This document shows, in pieces, positions 57,025 to 64,000 of a DNA stretch of 64,000 nt. The stretch lies in the NCBI GenBank assembly GCA_913048115.1, contig CAJWVI010000004.1, positions 1-64,000 on the forward strand, given 5' to 3'. The first letter of the stretch is position 1. Every line of letters begins with the position of its first letter. The notes under the pieces are model-generated. The model was not told the DNA's origin, did no database searches, and saw only the letters and a program-made list of their open reading frames with translations. Source of the stretch: an uncultured Flavobacteriaceae bacterium (lineage in GTDB: Bacteria; Bacteroidota; Bacteroidia; Flavobacteriales; Flavobacteriaceae). The position numbers and the translations under genes are program-made.

Positions 57025-60000
57025 ATGAAAAAAAGCATCCTTATAGTGCTCACTTTATGTTTATCGCATGTTGGAATCTCGCAAGAATACTTTCCAAAAA
57101 ACGATGGCGTAAAAGAAACTAACGCACTTTACACCGCCTTTACAAATGCTACATTATTTGTATCTCCCACACAAAAAATAAACAATGCAACACTGCTTAT
57201 AAAGGAAGGCAAAGTGGTTGCCACTGGTAAGAATATATCTATTCCAAGCAATACTGTTTTGATAGATCTTGATGGAAAATTTATTTACCCATCTTTCATT
57301 GATCTTTATACAAATTTTGGAGTTAAAAAGCCAGAGCGTGCTTCTGGAGGTGGCCGCTCTCCCCAATATAGTGCAAGTAGAGAGGGTTTTTATTGGAATG
57401 ATCACATTATGCCAGAAAAAGATGCTATTGATCATTTTAATTATGATACAAAAAAAGCCAAGGCAATGCGTCAAGAAGGTTTTGGTGTTGTAAACACTCA
57501 CAGCATGGATGGTATTGCCCGCGGCACAGGAGTTTTAGTAGCCCTTAACGATCAAGGCAATGAAGCAATGCGTATTATTGATGACGCGTCATCGCAACAC
57601 TTCTCTTTTTCTAAAAGTGTTACTAGCAGACAGTCATACCCTGGCTCTCTTATGGGTGCTATGGCTCTACTACGCCAAGTATATCAAGATGCAGATTGGT
57701 ATAATAAAGGAAATATAGCGACCAAGGATAGATCGTTGGAAGCCTTGCTTAGAAATAAAAACAAAGTTTCCTTTTTTGAGGCTGGAAATAAAACCAACAA
57801 CCTACGAGCAGACAAAATTGGAGATCAGTTTGGCATCAACTACCTAATTGTAGGTGGTGGGGATGAGTATGAAATGATACAGCAAACTAAAGCCAGTAAT
57901 GCACGTTATATTATACCCTTAAATTTTCCAGATGCCTATGATGTAAGCAATCCGTACATGGCCAATTATATTTCCCTGGGAGATATGCGCGCCTGGAACC
58001 AAGCACCAACAAATCCAAAAATACTTCAAGACAACGGTGTACCTTTTGCATTGACAACCTTTAAGTCTAAAAAACCCAAAGACTTTAGCAAAGACCTTCT
58101 CGTTGCTATTGCCTATGGTTTGGATAAAACCAAAGCACTAGAGGCTTTAACAACCCAACCCGCTAGTATGCTTCAAATAAGCGATAAGGTAGGTACTCTA
58201 GAAAAAGGAAAATATGCCAACTTCTTAATTACCTCGGGCGCTTTATTTGAAGAAGAAACAACACTTTATGAAAACTGGGTTCAAGGAACAAGAAATGTAA
58301 TTAACACCATGGACCAAATAGACATTAGAGGTTCTTACAACTTGGCACTAGCAGGTAAAAGCTATGCTTTAGAAATCTCTGGAGAGCCAGACAAGCCTAA
58401 TGCTAGTGTTAGTCTTGGTGAAGCACAATATTCTACCAAGTTAACTTATAAAGACAATTGGATAACCCTTTCTTTTACAGACAAACAAACCCTTGAGGTA
58501 TATCGCACTACTGCTATCATTCCAAAAAACAGTATGAGTTTTTCGGGAAAAGCAGTATTGCCAGATGGTAAACAAACATCTTTTAATGCAAATAGAAACA
58601 TGGGTGTTGCCAAAGAAGTTTCACAAGAAGGTAAAGACATAAAGGACATAAAACCAAAAGAGCTTCGTGAAATTGTACCCATTACCTATCCAAATGTGGG
58701 CTTCGGAAATCTTACACAACCCCAACAAGAAACACTCTTGTTTAAAAATGCAACCGTATGGACAGGCGAGGCAGATGGGATCTTAAAACAAACCGATGTC
58801 CTTGTAAAGGATGGAAAGATTACAAAGATTGGACAAAACCTTAGCTTCAAAGGCGCTACCACAATTGACGCAACAGGAAAGCACCTTACGGCAGGTGTTA
58901 TCGATGAACACAGCCATATTGCTGCTTTATCTATTAATGAAGGTGGACAAAACTCTTCTGCAGAAGTAACCATTGAAGACGTAGTAGATCCAGAAGACAT
59001 AAATATTTATCGCAATCTAGCCGGTGGGGTAACCTCCATCCAGATACTACATGGTTCTGCAAATCCAATTGGAGGACGGTCTGCTATTTTAAAATTAAAG
59101 TGGGGAGAAGATGCAGAGGGACTACTTTATGACAACAGCCCTAAATTTATCAAGTTTGCTTTGGGTGAAAATGTAAAGCAATCTAACTGGGAGAGTTATA
59201 GTAGATTCCCGCAAACACGTATGGGTGTAGAACAATTGTATGTAAACTACTTTAACCGTGCCAAGGCTTATGACGCAATAAAGAAAAGTGGCAAGCCCTT
59301 TCGTAAGGATGATGAAATGGAAACATTATCTGAAATTTTAAACGGAGAGCGTTTTATTAGTTGCCATAGTTATGTGCAAAGCGAAATTAACATGCTTATG
59401 AAAGTTGCCGAGAAATTCAACTTTCGCATCAACACATTCACCCACATATTGGAAGGATATAAAGTAGCCGATAAAATGGTAGCTCACGGTGTGGGCGCTT
59501 CTACATTTAGTGACTGGTGGGCATATAAGTATGAAGTAAATGATGCCATACCCTACAATGCTGCAATTATGGCTAGTCAAGGAGTTACGGTAGCCATTAA
59601 TAGTGATGATGGTGAAATGTCTAGGCGGTTAAACCAAGAGGCTGCAAAAACAATAAAGTATGGAGCTATGAGCGAAGAAGAAGCCTGGAAAACAGTAACA
59701 ATTAACCCCGCAAAACTATTGCACATTGATCACCGCGTTGGAAGTATTAAATTAGGAAAAGATGCAGATTTGGTTTTGTGGAGTGGCCACCCAATGTCTG
59801 TGTATACAAAAGCAGAAAAAACCCTTATAGAAGGAAGAACCTACTTTGACATTGCACAAGACAAGAAAAAAAGAGACGCTATAAAAGCAGAACGAAATGT
59901 TTTGATGACCATGATGCTCAATGAAAAAGAAAGCGGAGGTAAAACAAGACCACCCGTTAAAAAAGGAAATAAAAACTTTCACTGTGATACTCAATTTTAA
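57025..60000 (+). CDS. Exported double amidohydrolase (N-terminal half lacks the HxH metal motif)
   Basis: A 991-residue secreted or periplasmic protein with a signal peptide (residues 1-19, ending SHVGISQ) and two amidohydrolase-fold halves. The first half (about 30-430) keeps the β-sandwich and barrel but reads FIYPSFIDLYTNFG where the HxH metal motif should be. The second half (about 570-960) has VIDEHSHIAALS (His629, His631), CHSYVQSE, FTHILEGY and NSDDGE, so it should bind metal. The substrate is unknown (imidazolonepropionase/prolidase-like family). The gene is followed by a single-domain paralogue. Confidence 0.88.
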   Translation: MKKSILIVLTLCLSHVGISQEYFPKNDGVKETNALYTAFTNATLFVSPTQKINNATLLIKEGKVVATGKNISIPSNTVLIDLDGKFIYPSFIDLYTNFGVKKPERASGGGRSPQYSASREGFYWNDHIMPEKDAIDHFNYDTKKAKAMRQEGFGVVNTHSMDGIARGTGVLVALNDQGNEAMRIIDDASSQHFSFSKSVTSRQSYPGSLMGAMALLRQVYQDADWYNKGNIATKDRSLEALLRNKNKVSFFEAGNKTNNLRADKIGDQFGINYLIVGGGDEYEMIQQTKASNARYIIPLNFPDAYDVSNPYMANYISLGDMRAWNQAPTNPKILQDNGVPFALTTFKSKKPKDFSKDLLVAIAYGLDKTKALEALTTQPASMLQISDKVGTLEKGKYANFLITSGALFEEETTLYENWVQGTRNVINTMDQIDIRGSYNLALAGKSYALEISGEPDKPNASVSLGEAQYSTKLTYKDNWITLSFTDKQTLEVYRTTAIIPKNSMSFSGKAVLPDGKQTSFNANRNMGVAKEVSQEGKDIKDIKPKELREIVPITYPNVGFGNLTQPQQETLLFKNATVWTGEADGILKQTDVLVKDGKITKIGQNLSFKGATTIDATGKHLTAGVIDEHSHIAALSINEGGQNSSAEVTIEDVVDPEDINIYRNLAGGVTSIQILHGSANPIGGRSAILKLKWGEDAEGLLYDNSPKFIKFALGENVKQSNWESYSRFPQTRMGVEQLYVNYFNRAKAYDAIKKSGKPFRKDDEMETLSEILNGERFISCHSYVQSEINMLMKVAEKFNFRINTFTHILEGYKVADKMVAHGVGASTFSDWWAYKYEVNDAIPYNAAIMASQGVTVAINSDDGEMSRRLNQEAAKTIKYGAMSEEEAWKTVTINPAKLLHIDHRVGSIKLGKDADLVLWSGHPMSVYTKAEKTLIEGRTYFDIAQDKKKRDAIKAERNVLMTMMLNEKESGGKTRPPVKKGNKNFHCDTQF

Positions 60001-60021
60001 TAACCATAGCACGTATATATT

Positions 60022-61311
60022 ATGAACACTCTAAGACACTTATTAATTGTATTAACGGCTATGATTGGATTTTCTGTAGCCGCACAACAGACCCCTGCTC
60101 CCGCTCAAAAAGGAGCAATCACTATTTCTGGAGCCACGGCTCATATTGGCAACGGAAATACCATTGAAAATGCAACCATTGTTTTTGAAAATGGCATTAT
60201 AACCGCGATTGGGACCTCAGTAATTACACCAAAAGGAACCATTATTAACGCTGCTGGAAAGCATCTATATCCTGGATTTATAGCACCTGCAAAATCATTA
60301 GGCCTTATCGAGGTAAATGCTGTAAGAGCCAGTAACGACCAAGACGAAATTGGAGATATGATACCGCACATTAGAAGTATTATAGCTTATAATGCAGAGA
60401 GTAAAGTAGTAGAGTCTATGCGTCCTAATGGCATACTAATTGGGCAGATTACACCCCAAGGAGGCACCATATCTGGAACTTCTTCTATTGTACAGTTTGA
60501 TGCTTGGAACTGGGAAGATGCTGCTATTAAGACAGATGATGGTATTCACCTTCACTGGCCTAGTACTTTTAGAAGAGGTAGATGGTGGGCAGCAGAGCCA
60601 AGAGGGTACCAACCCAATAAAAAATATACCGAAGACGTACAACAAATAACGAGCTACCTTAAAGAGTCGAAGGCCTTTGGTACAGGAAATGAACAACCAG
60701 CCAATGAGTCCATGAAAGCAATGCAAGGACTCTTTGATGGAATGAAAAAGCTATACCTATACGCAGACGGTGAAAAAGAAATCATAGATGCAATTACCCT
60801 TAGCATGGAAGCGGGAATCAAAGAGATTGTACTAATTGGAGGCTATCAGGCATATAAAATTATTCCTTTTCTAAAGCAACATAATATTCCTGTATTAGTT
60901 CAAGAAACTCATGCACTCCCAAAAAGTGAAGATGACGACTACGACCTGGCTTACAAACTCCCTAAATTATTGGTAGATGGCGGCTTAATGGTAGCCATAC
61001 AAAATAGCAGTATGTCAAACTTCCAGACTAGAAACCTACCATTTTATGCAGGACAACTTGTGGGTCAAGGCATGGACAAAGAAATAGCATTACAGCTTAT
61101 TTCTGGTAACACTGCTAAGATTTTAGGCTTAGACCAGTATGGAACTCTTGAGACTGGAAAAAGCGCAACCTTGTTTATAAGTGAAGGAGATGCTCTAGAT
61201 ATGATGGGAAACACACTAACCAGAGCTTTTATTGATGGTCGTGATATTTCATTGCAGACCCATCAAACAAAATTATGGAAACGCTATATGGATAAATACA
61301 ACCAAAAGTAA
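60022..61311 (+). CDS. Exported amidohydrolase-fold protein without the HxH motif
   Basis: A 429-residue protein with a signal peptide (ending VAAQQ, residues 1-20) and the amidohydrolase fold: GATAHIGNGNTIENATIVFENGIITAIG, then HLYPGFIAPAKSLGL where the metal-binding HxH normally follows PGFID. Late features LISGNTAKILGLDQYGTLETGKSATLFI are retained. As with the N-terminal half of its neighbour, metal binding looks lost. It lies 21 bases after that gene and probably forms a complex or operon with it. Confidence 0.85.
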   Translation: MNTLRHLLIVLTAMIGFSVAAQQTPAPAQKGAITISGATAHIGNGNTIENATIVFENGIITAIGTSVITPKGTIINAAGKHLYPGFIAPAKSLGLIEVNAVRASNDQDEIGDMIPHIRSIIAYNAESKVVESMRPNGILIGQITPQGGTISGTSSIVQFDAWNWEDAAIKTDDGIHLHWPSTFRRGRWWAAEPRGYQPNKKYTEDVQQITSYLKESKAFGTGNEQPANESMKAMQGLFDGMKKLYLYADGEKEIIDAITLSMEAGIKEIVLIGGYQAYKIIPFLKQHNIPVLVQETHALPKSEDDDYDLAYKLPKLLVDGGLMVAIQNSSMSNFQTRNLPFYAGQLVGQGMDKEIALQLISGNTAKILGLDQYGTLETGKSATLFISEGDALDMMGNTLTRAFIDGRDISLQTHQTKLWKRYMDKYNQK

Positions 61312-61336
61312 ATCTTTAAAAAAAGTAATTTATAGC

Positions 61337-62128
61337 ATGTATAAAAAAATAGACAGCTCTCAAAACAGCTTAATTAAACAGTGTGCTGTGCTTCTTGAAA
61401 AGTCGAGAGAGCGCCGTAAGCAAGGTTTATTTTTAATAGAGGGACAGCGAGAAACACAACTAGCTATTAAAGGAGGCTACAACATAAAAACACTCTTTTT
61501 TTGTAAAGCTATTTTCGCAGCAGACATCACAGAGTATGCAACTTTGGGTACAGAAGTTGTTGAAATATCTTTAGAGGTTTACCAAAAATTAGCATATAGA
61601 ACAACCACAGAGGGTATCTTGGCTGTTGCTAAAACAAAAGAACTTGCTATTCGTGAATTGCGTTTTCAAAAAGAAAACCCTTTAATACTCATTGCAGAAG
61701 CTCCAGAGAAACCTGGAAATATTGGCGCCTTGTTACGCACTGCAGATGCAGCAAATGTTGATGCATTTATTATTGCCAATCCAAAGACTGATGTGTATAA
61801 CCCAAATATCATTAGAAGTAGCGTAGGTTGTTTATTTACCAACAACCTCTATACGGGAACTACCCAAGAGATAATTACATTTCTACAACAACACAACATT
61901 CAATTGTACAGTGCTATTTTGCAAGAATCTAAACCATACCATAGTCAAGATTTTACCAAACCTACAGCCATTGCCGTAGGAACAGAAGCTACAGGTCTGT
62001 CTGAGCCTTGGCGCACTGAAAGTGCTCAAAACATACATATCCCTATGCAGGGTGCTATTGATAGCATGAATGTATCTGTGGCTGCTGGAATTTTAATTTT
62101 TGAAGCCAAAAGACAACGAGGTTTTTAA
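61337..62128 (+). CDS. TrmH/SpoU-family RNA 2'-O-methyltransferase
   Basis: SPOUT methyltransferase acting on rRNA or tRNA ribose. The protein (263 residues from ATG 61337) has an N-terminal RNA-binding SpoU_sub_bind part (LLEKSRERRKQGLFLIEGQRETQLA) and a catalytic part: LIAEAPEKPGNIGALLRTADAANVDAFI, FTNNLYTG, AIAVGTEATGLSEPW and IPMQGAIDSMNVSVAAGILIFEAKRQ, all SPOUT motifs. ATG 61337 is preferred, because an upstream start at 61232 lies inside the preceding gene. The target nucleotide is unknown. Confidence 0.93.
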   Translation: MYKKIDSSQNSLIKQCAVLLEKSRERRKQGLFLIEGQRETQLAIKGGYNIKTLFFCKAIFAADITEYATLGTEVVEISLEVYQKLAYRTTTEGILAVAKTKELAIRELRFQKENPLILIAEAPEKPGNIGALLRTADAANVDAFIIANPKTDVYNPNIIRSSVGCLFTNNLYTGTTQEIITFLQQHNIQLYSAILQESKPYHSQDFTKPTAIAVGTEATGLSEPWRTESAQNIHIPMQGAIDSMNVSVAAGILIFEAKRQRGF

Positions 62129-62251
62129 ATACCTTAAACCTTGAGAGTGATTTTATAGTGCAAACTCATATTTGCAGATATTGTTTTATCCTTGCCTATT
62201 TATTTATTGAAACTTTAAACTCTTATAATTTTTTTTAAAAATTGGAATTTG

Positions 62252-62259
62252 TATTTTTA
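62252..62259 (+). promoter_or_regulatory. -7 promoter element of the relA/spoT gene (TATTTTTA)
   Basis: One base from TAnnTTTG, ending 4 bases before the ATG at 62264. The mRNA would be nearly leaderless. Confidence 0.45.
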
Positions 62260-62263
62260 ATAA

Positions 62264-64000
62264 ATGACAGAGATTGATATTGTAGAAGAAAACAAAGCCA
62301 TTGCCAAGGAGTATAAGGAGCTTCTTAAAATAAGTTATCGAATTCTTTCTAAAGAAGATAAAAAACTTATTAGATCTGCCTTTGATGTAGCGGTAGATGC
62401 ACACAAAGAGCAGCGCAGAAAAAGTGGTGAGGCATATATTTTTCATCCCATTGCAGTAGCCAAAATTGTGGCTAGTGAAATTGGCTTGGATGCTACGTCT
62501 ATTGCTGCTGCCCTATTGCATGACGTTATTGAAGACACGAAATATACCTTCACAGATATTGAACAACTCTTTGGAGAAACAGTTGCACGTATTGTAGGGG
62601 GTTTAACTAAAATTTCGAAAATGCCATATGAAGGGGATGTGTCACTTCAAGCAGAAAATTTCAGGAAAATGCTATTGACCCTTAATGAAGATATTAGGGT
62701 GATTATTATAAAAATTGCAGATCGTTTACATAATATGCAAACGATGGATTCAATGCCAAGTTATAAGCAGGTAAAGATTGCCAGTGAGACCCTGTATATA
62801 TATGCTCCAATGGCGCATCGCATTGGTTTATATAAAATTAAAACCGAACTAGAAGATCTAAGTTTAAAATACACAGAACAAGAAATATACGATGATCTTT
62901 TAAGTAAGATAAAAGAGAGTAAACAAGAACAAGACACCTATATTAAGTCATTTTCAAAAACAATTGAGGATGCGCTTACCATCGAGAACTTAGATTACGA
63001 GATAAAAGGTCGACCAAAATCTATCTATAGCATACGAAGAAAGATTGTTGCTCAAAATGTAACCTTCGATGAAGTCTATGATAAATTTGCAGTTCGTATT
63101 ATATATAAAAGCGATGTTGCCAATGAAAAATTCTTGGCTTGGAAAATCTACAGCATAGTTACCGACCATTTTCGTCCTAACCCAGTACGTTTGAGAGACT
63201 GGATATCATCCCCAAAATCTACAGGGTACGAAGCGCTACACATAACCGTCATGGGGCCAAAAGGAAAGTGGGTTGAAGTGCAAATACGTAGTGAGCGCAT
63301 GAATGAAATTGCAGAAAAAGGCTTTGCAGCTCATTACAAATACAAAAACAAAGACAATGATGAAGGAGGACTTGATGTTTGGCTCAATAAACTTCAAGAA
63401 ACACTAGAGAATCAAGATATTAGCGCAGTAGACTTTGTAGAGGAATTTAAACTCAGCCTGTATGCCAAAGAGATTTTTGTGTTTACCCCAAAAGGTGATT
63501 TGTATTCTTTGCCAAAAGGAGCCTCTGCATTAGATTTTGCATTTCATATTCACACAGAGGTAGGTATGCACACAAGGGGCACCAAGGTGAATGGAAAACT
63601 AGTGCCCTTAAGTCACTCTTTACATAGTGGAGACCAAGTAGAAGTCATTACATCAAATAATGCAAAACCTTCTGCTAACTGGCTAGATTATGTCTTTACA
63701 AGTAGGGCACGTTCTAAAATCAAATCTTCTCTAAAGGAAGAACGCAAGGAAATAGCCAATTATGGTAAAGAAATACTGCGGCGTAAATTAAAATCACTTA
63801 AGATTAGTCTTGATGAGAGAACGATCAACCAACTGGTTACTTTTTGTAAACTAAAAACCAGTCTTGATTTATATTATCGTGTGGGTGCAGGCATTGTAGA
63901 TAACAAACAGCTAAAAGACTTTGCGGCATCCAAAACAAATGCTTTGGTGAGTTTTATTAAAAATAAAATTAGAAAACCCACCAACCCAGATGAGATTAAT
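62264..64000 (+). CDS. RelA/SpoT bifunctional (p)ppGpp synthetase/hydrolase (3' end beyond window)
   Basis: Stringent-response enzyme that makes and degrades (p)ppGpp. The visible 579 residues run from ATG 62264 to the window edge without a stop. The HD hydrolase domain has FHPIAVAKIVASE, ALLHDVIEDT (His86, Asp87) and IIKIADRLHNMQTM, so hydrolysis should be active. The synthetase has GRPKSIYSIRRK, YDKFAVRIIY and SPKSTGYEALHITV. A TGS domain starts near residue 400 (IFVFTPKGDLYSLPKGASALDFAFHIHTEVG). The C-terminal ACT part is cut off. Confidence 0.96.
   Translation, partial: MTEIDIVEENKAIAKEYKELLKISYRILSKEDKKLIRSAFDVAVDAHKEQRRKSGEAYIFHPIAVAKIVASEIGLDATSIAAALLHDVIEDTKYTFTDIEQLFGETVARIVGGLTKISKMPYEGDVSLQAENFRKMLLTLNEDIRVIIIKIADRLHNMQTMDSMPSYKQVKIASETLYIYAPMAHRIGLYKIKTELEDLSLKYTEQEIYDDLLSKIKESKQEQDTYIKSFSKTIEDALTIENLDYEIKGRPKSIYSIRRKIVAQNVTFDEVYDKFAVRIIYKSDVANEKFLAWKIYSIVTDHFRPNPVRLRDWISSPKSTGYEALHITVMGPKGKWVEVQIRSERMNEIAEKGFAAHYKYKNKDNDEGGLDVWLNKLQETLENQDISAVDFVEEFKLSLYAKEIFVFTPKGDLYSLPKGASALDFAFHIHTEVGMHTRGTKVNGKLVPLSHSLHSGDQVEVITSNNAKPSANWLDYVFTSRARSKIKSSLKEERKEIANYGKEILRRKLKSLKISLDERTINQLVTFCKLKTSLDLYYRVGAGIVDNKQLKDFAASKTNALVSFIKNKIRKPTNPDEIN

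Overview
The window is AT-rich bacterial chromosome and looks like a member of the Flavobacteriia (Bacteroidota), probably a marine Flavobacteriaceae. Reasons: many genes follow a TAnnTTTG -7 element, the promoter signature of this phylum; the gliding lipoprotein GldI is present; methylmalonyl-CoA mutase is split into two subunits; a fused CcsBA is used for cytochrome c maturation; families largely confined to Bacteroidota occur (DUF5683, DUF3810, exonuclease/GIY-YIG fusion, a two-gene amidohydrolase pair). Almost all of it is core chromosome. I see no prophage, insertion sequence, CRISPR array or rRNA operon.

Layout. 1-3700: dnaK and a umuDC error-prone polymerase operon, both leftward. 3800-9450: L-serine dehydratase, a peptide-binding lipoprotein, two tRNA-modification genes (trmL, miaE-like), ArsC and hypothetical genes. 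9500-12600: a small membrane protein, fumC and a membrane-bound HTH protein. 12650-19000: ccsBA leftward, then DUF2520 / KdsC-type phosphatase / panB / RluA-type pseudouridine synthase rightward. 19160-24430: M16 protease and katG, leftward. 24690-30000: maf with a lipoprotein, a fasciclin protein, a membrane protein / DUF2007 / GNAT run and an exonuclease-GIY-YIG nuclease. 30070-30375: two tRNA-Pro genes facing away from each other. 30480-36140: cytochrome c, udk, ftsB-like, methylmalonyl-CoA mutase and an outer-membrane barrel. 36360-42210: parA-parB-DUF5683-dapB-DUF805-lepB-wbqC-like. 42210-48570: a leftward block with an EEP-family phosphohydrolase, two rhomboids, mutL, a small membrane protein, ribH and a TPR protein. 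48720-54050: recF, a lipoprotein and a DciA-like gene, then ndk leftward, then DHH phosphoesterase, gldI and a cyclophilin-FKBP isomerase. 54200-64000: pepD leftward, DUF3810, paired amidohydrolases, a TrmH-family methyltransferase and a relA/spoT gene cut by the window end.

Themes. DNA maintenance and replication are well represented (umuDC, mutL, recF, DciA-like, parAB, exonuclease/GIY-YIG), as are envelope biogenesis and quality control (lepB, rhomboids, peptidyl-prolyl isomerases, KdsC-type phosphatase, M16 protease). The points most worth a second look are: a UmuD that has lost both autoprotease catalytic residues, lying under a palindromic operator cluster; a decaying tRNA-Pro(GGG) next to an intact tRNA-Pro(UGG); a MutL with an eroded endonuclease motif; a DUF3810 protein with a hidden HExxH zinc site; three amidohydrolase domains of which only one keeps its metal site; and an orphan terminator suggesting an unannotated small RNA upstream of ndk.
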